The notes beneath the pieces are model-generated. The model did not search any database and had not been told where the DNA came from. It saw only the letters and a program-made list of their open reading frames with translations. Of a stretch of 64,000 nucleotides of DNA, positions 56,366-64,000 are shown piece after piece. The stretch's first letter is position 1, and each line of letters begins with the position of its first letter. Location of the stretch: assembly GCA_029379225.1 (NCBI GenBank), contig JAQYWR010000046.1, forward strand, positions 1 to 64,000, written 5' to 3'. The position numbers and the translations under genes are program-made. Origin of the DNA: Nostoc sp. S4 (lineage in GTDB: Bacteria; Cyanobacteriota; Cyanobacteriia; Cyanobacteriales; Nostocaceae).

Positions 56366-57061
56366 GTCTTTAATTATTCCGAGGGATTGGGGATTAGAGA
56401 CTAGAGATTAGAGGCTAGTACTACAAGACCCAAATATACCTACAATTCAAAATACCTGAAAAGCTTAACTCATCAGCTTTTTTAATTTTGAATGATTTTC
56501 CATAAGTCAATTTTACAAAACTCAGAATTCAGAACTCACAACTGAAGAATTCAGAATTCAGCATTCTTAAATACCCCATTCCCTTGATTAATATTAAATC
56601 TGTTTTTATGTTGGTCAGTTTGCTGCCTCCTTCTTAAGATGGAAATTGGCGTCAAACATGTCATAAGATATGTTAAGATAAAACTTGGCTACAAGAGGAG
56701 TTTGCCACTCACAACATGCGAGGCAGCTTTCCGTGGTTTAGGCGTCTCGTCCGCGCCCAGTCGTAGGACTAGCCATTCGCCAGGGTAGCATTACTGCTTT
56801 ATGGGCGTAGTCGCGAAGGCGATTTCCCTGAGGGTAGCGACTTCTCACAACAAGCCCTTTAGGCGGCTTCCCGATGGGTAGATTAACAACGCACACGCTG
56901 TGGTAATGTAAAATACCAATAGGCGAATTGTTAAAGAACGTTACAAGTGTCAAATGTACCCAAAGACACTTCAATACACCCTGGGGAACAGATTGATAGA
57001 AATATCATAACATGACCTCTATTTTTATTATCAATAGGGTCATAGGTTAATGGGCATTTGC
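56366..57061. other. spacer with GC-rich repeat island
   Basis: AT-rich flanks enclose a GC-richer block at about 56700-56900 built of degenerate repeated words (GGGTAGCG, AGGCGATTTCCC/GGCGGCTTCCC). A minus-strand ORF over it is repeat-derived and not supported. A non-coding RNA cannot be excluded. Confidence 0.4.
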
Positions 57062-57086
57062 TAACAGTGGGAATTTGCCGCTGTTA
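57062..57086. promoter_or_regulatory. hairpin upstream of rimO
   Basis: TAACAGTGG/CCGCTGTTA form a 9-bp stem with one G-T pair and a 7-nt loop, about 87 bp before the rimO start. Confidence 0.4.
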
Positions 57087-57172
57087 ATGTTCTCATGAGG
57101 ATACTGATAGCAAAAAAGTAAAGTTAGCACTAGAACGATTCGATTAGAAAAAACTGAAGATGTTTTCAAAAT

Positions 57173-58489
57173 ATGGGTGAAAAGCCAACAATTGCCATTT
57201 CTCACTTGGGCTGCGAGAAAAATCGAATTGATACAGAACACATGCTGGGAATGCTGGTAGAGGCAGGCTATGGTGTAGATACAAATGAAGAGTTAGCAGA
57301 TTACGTTATTGTTAATACGTGTAGTTTTATTGAAGCAGCGAGACTTGAATCTGTCAGAACTTTGGTAGAACTGGCAGAAGCAAATAAAAAAATTGTGATT
57401 ACTGGCTGTATGGCGCAACATTTTCAAGAACAACTTTTGGATGAGTTGCCCGAAGCAGTAGCAGTGGTAGGTACAGGCGATTATCACAAAATTGTAAATG
57501 TAATTGAGCGTGTAGAACAAGGCGAACGGGTCAAACAGGTTAGTATCGAACCAACCTACATTGCCGATGAAACTACACCGCGCTATCGCACTACAACAGA
57601 AGGTGTAGCTTATCTCAGGGTTGCCGAAGGATGTGATTATCGTTGTGCGTTTTGTATAATTCCTCATTTAAGAGGAAACCAGCGATCGCGTACTATTGAA
57701 TCGATAGTCGCTGAAGCCGAGCAGTTAGTTAGTCAAGGGGTACAAGAAATTATTTTAATTTCCCAAATCACGACTAATTACGGTTTGGATATTTATGGTC
57801 AGCCAAAGTTAGCTGAATTACTGCGTGCTTTGGGAAAAGTGAATATACCGTGGATCAGAATCCACTATGCTTATCCCACGGGATTGACACTTGATGTAAT
57901 AGCGGCAATCAAAGAAACACCCAACGTGCTGCCGTACCTCGATTTGCCCTTGCAACATTCTCATGGAGAGATTCTCCGAGCCATGAACCGTCCCTGGCAA
58001 GGGCGTGTCAATGATGGAATTATAGATCGCATTAAAACGGCGCTACCAACAGCCGTACTGCGGACAACATTTATTGTTGGTTTTCCTGGAGAAACAAGCG
58101 AGCATTTTGAGCATTTACTAGAGTTCGTCCAACGGCATGAATTCGATCATGTTGGCGTGTTCACCTTTTCACCGGAAGAAGGAACCCCTGCTTACAAGCT
58201 GCCAAATCAGTTATCTCAAGAAGTAATGGACGAGCGCCGAGACCAACTGATGGAACTCCAGCAACCAATTTCCCAAAAGAAAAATCGACAGGAAGTAGGC
58301 AAAATTGTTGATGTCCTGATTGAGCAAGAAAATCCTGAAAGTGGTGAATTAATCGGTCGTTCAGGTAGATTTTCCCCAGAGATCGATGGTCAAGTTTATG
58401 TCCAAGGACAGGCAAAGTTAGGAACCATCGTGCCAGTAGCGATTCACCACGCTGATACATACGACCTATATGGTCAAGTCAATAACTAA
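57173..58489 (+). CDS. rimO: ribosomal protein S12 methylthiotransferase RimO
   Basis: A 438-residue radical-SAM methylthiotransferase: UPF0004 domain with Cys14, Cys50 and Cys79 binding the auxiliary 4Fe-4S cluster, radical-SAM triad Cys154/Cys158/Cys161 (CDYRCAFC), and a C-terminal TRAM domain. RimO-specific sequence is seen in the N-terminus ([16 protein letters not shown]) and [13 protein letters not shown]. It modifies the S12 aspartate near the decoding centre. Monocistronic. Confidence 0.95.
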   Translation: MGEKPTIAISHLGCEKNRIDTEHMLGMLVEAGYGVDTNEELADYVIVNTCSFIEAARLESVRTLVELAEANKKIVITGCMAQHFQEQLLDELPEAVAVVGTGDYHKIVNVIERVEQGERVKQVSIEPTYIADETTPRYRTTTEGVAYLRVAEGCDYRCAFCIIPHLRGNQRSRTIESIVAEAEQLVSQGVQEIILISQITTNYGLDIYGQPKLAELLRALGKVNIPWIRIHYAYPTGLTLDVIAAIKETPNVLPYLDLPLQHSHGEILRAMNRPWQGRVNDGIIDRIKTALPTAVLRTTFIVGFPGETSEHFEHLLEFVQRHEFDHVGVFTFSPEEGTPAYKLPNQLSQEVMDERRDQLMELQQPISQKKNRQEVGKIVDVLIEQENPESGELIGRSGRFSPEIDGQVYVQGQAKLGTIVPVAIHHADTYDLYGQVNN

Positions 58490-58573
58490 TTTGTCCTTTA
58501 TCAGTTGTCAGTTGTCCTTTGTAAATGACTAATGACTAATCCAAAAATCCTTAGAGAAAATTTAGGAGAATTA

Positions 58574-60103
58574 ATGAATCTTTCGTTTCAAGAATTAGGT
58601 ATTTCCCAAGAACGCGTCGAACAATTAGAAAAAATTGGCTTTACTACACCTACTAGTATTCAAGCCCAAGCAATTCCCCAACTGTTGGCGGGTCGTGATG
58701 TGGTGGGTCAATCTCAAACTGGAACAGGTAAAACAGCAGCATTTTCACTGCCAATTTTAGAACGGCTGGATATTAATCAAAAAGCTGTGCAAGCCTTGGT
58801 TTTAACACCAACTCGTGAGTTAGCCATGCAAGTTCACGATGCCATCGCTCAGTTTATCGGCGATGAAGGATTGCGGGTGTTAGCAATCTACGGTGGTCAA
58901 TCAATTGAGCGGCAAATGTTACAGCTCAAACGTGGCGTTCATATCGTCGTTGGCACTCCAGGACGGGTAATAGATTTGCTCGATCGCGGCTGTTTAAAGC
59001 TCGATCGAGTAAAATGGTTTGTCTTAGATGAAGCCGATGAAATGTTGAGCATGGGCTTTATTGATGATGTAGTGAAAATCCTTTCCCAAGCACCTACAGA
59101 ACGGCAAACAGCTTTATTCTCAGCCACAATGCCACTATCGATTCGCCAATTGGTGAACAAGTTTTTGCGATCGCCTGCGACAGTCACCGTTGAGCAACCT
59201 AAAGCTGCGCCCAACAAAATTAATCAGGTAGCTTATCTGATCCCCCGCCATTGGACAAAAGCCAAAGCTTTACAGCCGATTCTGGAAATGGAAGACCCAG
59301 AAACAGCTTTAATCTTTGTTCGCACCAGACGCACCGCCGCCGAACTCACCAATCAACTGCAAGCTGCTGGTCATAGCGTCGATGAATATCACGGCGACTT
59401 GTCCCAACAAGCGCGCGAGCGGTTACTGAGCAGATTCCGGAATCGTCAAGTGCGTTGGGTGGTAGCAACTGATATTGCCGCACGCGGATTAGATGTCGAT
59501 CAACTTTCTCATGTGATCAACTACGACTTACCTGATAGCGTAGAAACTTACGTTCACCGCATTGGTCGTACTGGTCGTGCTGGTAAAGAAGGAACTGCAA
59601 TTTCTTTAGTACAGCCATTTGAGCGGCGTAAACAACAAACATTTGAACGTCATAACCGCCAAGCTTGGCAAGTGCTGACAATTCCCACACGGGCGCAAAT
59701 TGAAGCGCGACACATCCTGAAGTTGCAGGAGCAAGTGCGCGAAGCTTTAGCTGGCGAACGTTTGGCTTCATTCTTGCCCATTGTCAGCGAATTGATTGAA
59801 AAATATGATGCTCAGGCGATCGCCGCAGCTGCATTGCAAATCGCTTACGATCAAACTCGTCCCGCTTGGTTGCAATCCGAGGTAGAAATTCCCCAAGAGG
59901 AACCCGCCACTCCCAAACCGAGACTTGCCAAGCGCCAATCTTCTGGCGAGCGTCCCCGTTCTGCTTGGAAATCAGATAGTGTTGTTGGAGAAGAAGAAAG
60001 AAGTGGTACTCCCAAACCTAAACTACGGACAAGCCGTCGTGATACTTCTGTCTCACCTACTCAAAAGTTAGGTTCACCTACAGCTAGGGAATCTGCTTCC
60101 TAG
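58574..60103 (+). CDS. DEAD-box RNA helicase
   Basis: A 509-residue DEAD-box helicase: Q motif (FTTPTSIQAQAIP), motif I SQTGTGKT, PTRELA, TPGR, DEAD in VLDEADEML, SAT, and HRIGRTGRAG, followed by a ~130-residue variable basic tail (KPRLAKRQSS...). I place the start at ATG 58574 behind a strong AGGAGAA ribosome site; an ATG at 58532 lies in a GACTAAT heptamer repeat. The CrhR/CrhB branch of cyanobacterial helicases is a likely home; these are cold- or redox-regulated RNA remodelling enzymes. Confidence 0.93.
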   Translation: MNLSFQELGISQERVEQLEKIGFTTPTSIQAQAIPQLLAGRDVVGQSQTGTGKTAAFSLPILERLDINQKAVQALVLTPTRELAMQVHDAIAQFIGDEGLRVLAIYGGQSIERQMLQLKRGVHIVVGTPGRVIDLLDRGCLKLDRVKWFVLDEADEMLSMGFIDDVVKILSQAPTERQTALFSATMPLSIRQLVNKFLRSPATVTVEQPKAAPNKINQVAYLIPRHWTKAKALQPILEMEDPETALIFVRTRRTAAELTNQLQAAGHSVDEYHGDLSQQARERLLSRFRNRQVRWVVATDIAARGLDVDQLSHVINYDLPDSVETYVHRIGRTGRAGKEGTAISLVQPFERRKQQTFERHNRQAWQVLTIPTRAQIEARHILKLQEQVREALAGERLASFLPIVSELIEKYDAQAIAAAALQIAYDQTRPAWLQSEVEIPQEEPATPKPRLAKRQSSGERPRSAWKSDSVVGEEERSGTPKPKLRTSRRDTSVSPTQKLGSPTARESAS

Positions 60104-60118
60104 TAAGAAGTTAATAAG

Positions 60119-60180
60119 TTTTGGATTTTAGATTTTAGATTTTTGCTTCAATCCAAAATTCTAAATTCAAAATCTAAAAT
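60119..60180. repeat. TTTTGGA/TTTTAGA heptamer repeat, inverted copies
   Basis: Direct copies of TTTAGATTTTAGATT followed by the complementary AATCCAAAATTCTAAATTC run form a loose hairpin downstream of the helicase gene. Same repeat family as inside the XPB helicase. Confidence 0.65.
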
Positions 60181-60317
60181 TGACACAGTTAAGAGTTAAG
60201 AGTTAGGAGTTAAGATGTTGACTTTCGACTCTTGACTTTTTGACTTTTTAGCTAACTTTGCTGGGAACTCACAGTTTCACTAACTGTAGTCCCCTGCGTT
60301 TAAGTACTTCAAAAATA

Positions 60318-61265
60318 CTACAGCCAAGGACGGCTAACTTTTTCTAACTCTTGAATTTCATCCTCGTTCAATCTCCAACCCAAAGCCCCAGCATTTTGAC
60401 GTACCTGTTCGGCTGTCTTCACTCCTGCAATCGGAATCACGCTACCCTGAGAAATTAACCAGTTAAGAGCAACTTGGGCTGGGGTGCGATCGTATTTTTC
60501 TCCAAAGTTACGCAGCAAAGATATTACTGGTGCAATTTTTTGTAAGCCTTGTTTATTAAATCGTGGGTCTATTTTTCTTGCACCAGTAGGGGTTTCGGCA
60601 CTATCAATACTGTATTTACCTGTCAGTAATCCCTGAGCTAAAGGACTATAAGCCAAAAGAGTCACACCCAACTCACGGGCAGTTGCTACAATACCCTTGG
60701 TTTCAATTTGACGACTGAGTAAAGAATAGCGTACTTGGTTTACAGCCAAAGGTACTCCACGATCTGCCAATATTTGATGGGCATCTCGCATTTGCTCTGC
60801 TGAGTAATTACTCACACCGACTGCGGCAATTCTACCCTGCTTTACTTCATCGGCTAAGGCGTTCATCAGAGTTTTTTGACTTAAAAAGAAGGCAAAAGGC
60901 CAATGTACTTGGTAGAGGGCAATTTGCTCTACTTGTAGGCGTTTGAGACTCTGTGTTAAAGTATCACAGACAGATTGACCAGTAAATCGCCAGGGTAGGG
61001 GGCCAAATTTTGTGGCGATTTGCACAGGTTGTTGTGTCTGTTGCATAAATTGCCCCAACAATTTCTCTGATAATCCCATTCCGTAAACTTCGGCAGTGTC
61101 AAAGAAATTAACTCCAGCTTGTAGCGCTGCGGTGAAGGCTTCTTTTAACTGCTCTGGCCCGTAGTCATTGCCATAATTCCAAAAGAGTTTATCGCCCCAA
61201 GCCCAAGTACCTATACACAAAGGTGTAACAACTGGGCCATTTTGCCCCAATGTGATGGTTTCCAT
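60318..61265 (-). CDS. aldo/keto reductase
   Basis: A 315-residue (alpha/beta)8 NADPH-dependent oxidoreductase with the AKR catalytic set: Asp in NFFDTAEVYG with the tetrad Tyr, Lys in IATKFGPLPW, and His in YQVHWP. VNQVRYSLLSRQIE and LAYSPLAQGLLTGKY are typical of the family used on aldehydes and ketones. Substrate not predictable. Neighbouring convergent genes give no clue. Confidence 0.93.
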   Translation of the reverse strand: METITLGQNGPVVTPLCIGTWAWGDKLFWNYGNDYGPEQLKEAFTAALQAGVNFFDTAEVYGMGLSEKLLGQFMQQTQQPVQIATKFGPLPWRFTGQSVCDTLTQSLKRLQVEQIALYQVHWPFAFFLSQKTLMNALADEVKQGRIAAVGVSNYSAEQMRDAHQILADRGVPLAVNQVRYSLLSRQIETKGIVATARELGVTLLAYSPLAQGLLTGKYSIDSAETPTGARKIDPRFNKQGLQKIAPVISLLRNFGEKYDRTPAQVALNWLISQGSVIPIAGVKTAEQVRQNAGALGWRLNEDEIQELEKVSRPWL

Positions 61266-61360
61266 ATTGGCAAAAATTAATTTCTTTACATTTCTTTACT
61301 TTTTTAGTGTAGCGTTTCAAATAAAGAGCTATTGTACTTAATTAGTACTTACTCATACAG

Positions 61361-63514
61361 TCATTTAGTATCACCAAATTTCTTATACTCCCTAATGTAC
61401 TTAAAAGGGAAAGGGATTACGGTACTTTGCCCTGTGCGGACAAAATCAACATCCATAGTTTCAAGGAGTTGTCTGAATATCAGTTTTGAGTCATCCACTG
61501 CCACGATTTTACGAAGATGACAGGCATCTTTGAAAGAGAATTGCACCTTTTGTTTTCGGTCTCCAACAAAGTAATAAGCTTCTTTTTCGGTTTCACCAAA
61601 ATATTTTATGTTAAGAGAAGCGTCGAATAAATCTTCTTTGCTCTGGTTATCCTGGGGGAACTTCAATCGAATTTGATATTGGTCGAGAAGGTAATCTCTA
61701 AAACGAGTAGCCTCACTTGTACTACTGACATCAATATCCTTGTCTCCTACCTTCCTTGTTGTTCCCAAATACTGTGCGATTAAAGACTTAAAATCTCCTT
61801 TCGATATAGGTTGGTTACCAATTTTTCTAAATTCCGATGAGAATGATTCAAATTTTTCAATATCAAGGTCAGATACTTCTTGTAAAAATTCTTCAACTAT
61901 ATCGGCTAACTCATCTCCACTTCGCTTGTTTTCAGGAAGTTCAGTTTCGACTTCCTTGAGAATATTTTCAATTTTAGAAAGGTCAGGAATAGTAATTTCA
62001 TCGGTTATAAATATCTGATTTATATCACCAGCATCAGAAATAACAAGACCTTCTAATGTCTCGATTTTATCTCCTGAGCTACCCTCTGTCATGAATTTTC
62101 TATATTTCTCAAACTTTTGCCAGTTAAATAATATATCTTGACCATCTATTTCGTAAAATTCAAAATTACCATTTGGTTGAATTTCCATAAAAATTACGTG
62201 GTCTGTATCTTCATCCCAAGCAGCAAAAGTCCAAATTCCTTTTAGTTGAAGTTTACCCCAATCAAACAAGTTTAATGTTCGATAGCTAATATCACGCTTT
62301 ATAAGCTGTTCTTTTATAATTGTTTTAACAATAGGCTTAGAGACATTTTTAGTTGATTCAATTGTCAGATGTTGTCGCTGAAATTTATCTGTTGAAAGGA
62401 GGTATTCGTCCTTTTGTTCTCTTTTTTCATAAAATTCGGCATCATGTATAATTCTAAAATTTAGAGCGCTTTGTTTATCACGTTTACCGACGGTGATTAG
62501 CTTTTCATCAGTTATATAAGGAAGAAGAAATTCTTTCAGTGTAATTACTAAATTAGTAGAATCTTCATCACTAACTCTATCAACTATATGTATTGCCTGA
62601 CCATCTAGTTTTGAGTGAAGTTGTTTTGGACTTTTAAGCAAAGTATTTTTGAGTTCAATACTGCGATCAATTTCAAGAGTGGAAAAATTAACACTCATAT
62701 ATTCAGATAGATATTCTTGAATACTATTGAAAACTTGAAACAAAATACCTGCTCGGCTTTTCTCAAATTTCTCTATACTTTCAAACTCAAGGAAATTAGT
62801 ATGAAGCTTTTTACCTTGTTTACCGCATTGTATGTAAGACTTTGTAGGGTCTGTATCTTTACCATCAGATGGAAGCCATCTTCTCAAAGTTCCTGTGCCA
62901 CTATAGAACACATATTCAGGTCTTTTAAGAATTTTTTTCAATTCTACTGTACCTTTATATTCTTTTAATATGGAAACCTTTTTTCGATAAGAGGCTACAT
63001 TAACGTTCAATAAGAATTCATTTTTTTGACTCTCATCACGACTAAGAGTTATTTCAGCAACGCCAATCGGATCATAAAGCTTATTTATCAATGGAGGGAC
63101 TTTAAGTAATTCTCCAGTCAGATTTGAGAAATGCAGATGTTTAAATTTAGATCGTGATGAACCTAGAGAGTTAATTAATAAGCGGGCAAGTGTTACTTCA
63201 CATATACATTCATCATTTCCAGTATAAACAGCCTGGGGTTTTACCTCAATTGCAGATACACTAGCAAATTTAGGATCAGTTCTAAGTTTTTGAAGTAATG
63301 CGTAAGTATCATTTGATTTTTTATCAAACATAGCATAGGCATATTGAGCATATCCAACGGACATGGCTTTATAATCTTCGCCTATAATACGATCAAGTTC
63401 TTCCGCTCCCCACCATTTGCCATTTTTGTCTCGTTTGAAGCGGATAAAAACAAAATCTCTTTCAATAGTATCAATATGAAAATTTATCTTTAGTCTATTT
63501 GTAAGAATGCTCAT
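61361..63514 (-). CDS. unrecognised 717-aa protein coupled to a PD-(D/E)XK nuclease gene
   Basis: A 717-residue protein matching no family I know. The N-terminal ~270 residues alternate strands and helices (FVFIRFKRDKNGKWWGAEEL, FKHLHFSNLTGELLKVPPLI); a middle region has KLITVGKRDKQSALNFRIIHD, QHLTIES and NLFDWGKLQLKGIWTFAAWDEDTDHVIFMEI; the last third is acidic and helical (KIENILKEVETELPENKRSGDEL) and ends in a small beta-rich part. No signal peptide, membrane helix or nucleotide-binding loop is visible. The start overlaps the upstream nuclease stop by ATGA. A nucleic-acid-binding partner of that nuclease is the simplest guess. Confidence 0.8.
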   Translation of the reverse strand: MSILTNRLKINFHIDTIERDFVFIRFKRDKNGKWWGAEELDRIIGEDYKAMSVGYAQYAYAMFDKKSNDTYALLQKLRTDPKFASVSAIEVKPQAVYTGNDECICEVTLARLLINSLGSSRSKFKHLHFSNLTGELLKVPPLINKLYDPIGVAEITLSRDESQKNEFLLNVNVASYRKKVSILKEYKGTVELKKILKRPEYVFYSGTGTLRRWLPSDGKDTDPTKSYIQCGKQGKKLHTNFLEFESIEKFEKSRAGILFQVFNSIQEYLSEYMSVNFSTLEIDRSIELKNTLLKSPKQLHSKLDGQAIHIVDRVSDEDSTNLVITLKEFLLPYITDEKLITVGKRDKQSALNFRIIHDAEFYEKREQKDEYLLSTDKFQRQHLTIESTKNVSKPIVKTIIKEQLIKRDISYRTLNLFDWGKLQLKGIWTFAAWDEDTDHVIFMEIQPNGNFEFYEIDGQDILFNWQKFEKYRKFMTEGSSGDKIETLEGLVISDAGDINQIFITDEITIPDLSKIENILKEVETELPENKRSGDELADIVEEFLQEVSDLDIEKFESFSSEFRKIGNQPISKGDFKSLIAQYLGTTRKVGDKDIDVSSTSEATRFRDYLLDQYQIRLKFPQDNQSKEDLFDASLNIKYFGETEKEAYYFVGDRKQKVQFSFKDACHLRKIVAVDDSKLIFRQLLETMDVDFVRTGQSTVIPFPFKYIREYKKFGDTK

Positions 63515-64000
63515 GTTAAAAATTCATTCACAATAAATGTAAGTGCTAAATTATCGATTTTATCATTTTTACAGAGATAGGGAACTTCTATAATTTTTCT
63601 GCCAAATGATGGAATCGGTTGAAAAGGAGTGTTGGAAGAACCAAGAATGTTGATAACAAAAACCCTTTCTGCTTCAACAATCGCCATTTTTTCACAGATT
63701 TTATCAATTATTTCATCAGCTTTTACTGCAACCCGATCATTCCATAACTTGAAATCTATATAGATATTTTGCTCTGTTTTAAAGTCAAAGAGTTCAAATT
63801 CATTTACTCTTAGTTCTAGTAAAGGAATATTTAAGAGATTTTGAAAAATATGTTTCCCACATACTTCACCTAATGCCCCTTTATAAATATTGTTGAACAT
63901 GGGAGGGGTCAGCATTAGTTTAGATTTAGGAAATGTTGTTGCCCAGCCAGAATCCGTAAATAATTTATGAAAACTATCGATTTTCATCAACTCTGAAAGA
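63511..64000 (-). CDS. PD-(D/E)XK nuclease domain, C-terminal part of a larger protein (partial)
   Basis: The frame is open to the window edge, with codons for L-S-E before the TTG at 63990, so this is the 3' part of a longer gene. Visible residues include IYKGALGEVCGKHIF (Glu near 63866), FELFDFK and the catalytic IDFKLW (Asp-x-Lys near 63750), i.e. E...D...DFK of a PD-(D/E)XK nuclease. Such domains end helicase-nuclease fusions in several restriction-like systems; whether a helicase lies upstream cannot be seen. The stop overlaps the start of the 717-aa gene. Confidence 0.8.
   Translation of the reverse strand, partial: LSELMKIDSFHKLFTDSGWATTFPKSKLMLTPPMFNNIYKGALGEVCGKHIFQNLLNIPLLELRVNEFELFDFKTEQNIYIDFKLWNDRVAVKADEIIDKICEKMAIVEAERVFVINILGSSNTPFQPIPSFGRKIIEVPYLCKNDKIDNLALTFIVNEFLT

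Noticed and set aside
56738-56974. 78-residue ORF over the GC-rich repeat island
   Set aside because: Its sequence comes from repeat words (PIGKPPKG, YPQGNRLRD) and has no start-site or family support.

Overview
The window looks like chromosome from a filamentous, probably heterocyst-forming (Nostocales-type) cyanobacterium. The evidence is a set of cyanobacteria-restricted genes (psbU, btpA, a DUF512/PDZ radical-SAM protein, DUF3120, a VKOR-thioredoxin fusion), frequent GCGATCGC (HIP1) octamers, abundant heptameric short repeats between genes (GTTAACT/GACTAAT and TTTAGAT-like), and a cyanobacterial-type LexA box upstream of lexA. Most of it is ordinary single-copy housekeeping gene content with long AT-rich spacers. 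It contains one large defence island and several smaller conflict-type modules.

Layout. 1-3.6 kb: the partial 3' part of a STAND (NB-ARC + TPR) NTPase on the minus strand, a small hydrophobic protein, a RelE-type toxin-antitoxin pair and a RecB/MGME1-like nuclease. 3.7-8.7 kb: a tightly packed minus-strand operon of an XPB-like helicase, a Bax1 (DUF790) partner, an endonuclease/exonuclease/phosphatase-fold protein and a two-HKD cardiolipin synthase. 8.8-12.1 kb: a membrane class III adenylate cyclase and a TPR protein. 12.4-14.2 kb: a three-gene minus-strand operon of a TIGR04255-type protein, an unknown protein and a PIN-domain nuclease. 14.5-16.7 kb: tRNA-Thr, argF and lexA.

16.8-32.2 kb is a DNA phosphorothioation (Dnd) modification/restriction island. 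In order it holds a Dnd-linked helicase, a 57-aa protein coupled to a large SMC-like ATPase, a Uma2 nuclease, Dnd-associated protein 4, a sulfur-binding-type HNH restriction endonuclease split by a frameshift, dndB (reverse strand), dndC, a divergent XRE regulator with two matching operator-like palindromes, a small conserved protein, dndD, a decayed small gene, a reverse-strand alpha/beta hydrolase, dndE, and a Dnd-associated methyltransferase. No cysteine desulfurase (dndA) is present, so a housekeeping IscS/SufS would have to supply sulfur. DndC is the sulfur-transfer enzyme, DndD the ATPase, DndE the small DNA-binding partner and DndB the regulatory DGQHR protein. The helicase and HNH enzyme are the presumed restriction side.

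32.5-61.3 kb is mostly housekeeping: ampG-like permease, GNAT acetyltransferase, HEAT-repeat protein, cupin, sorbosone-dehydrogenase-like lipoprotein, response regulator-EAL, a GHL10 glycoside hydrolase, the DUF512 protein, uppP, psbU, nadB, a CHASE2-PAS-GGDEF diguanylate cyclase, VKOR-Trx, btpA, rimO, a DEAD-box RNA helicase and an aldo/keto reductase. 61.4-64.0 kb holds an unrecognised 717-aa protein translationally coupled to the C-terminal part of a PD-(D/E)XK nuclease that runs off the window; this is the best candidate here for an undescribed system.

A recurring theme is that dispersed intergenic repeats (G/A- or C/T-rich tracts and heptamers) appear in frame inside three proteins: the C-terminus of the XPB helicase, a loop in the GNAT enzyme and a linker in the GHL10 hydrolase.
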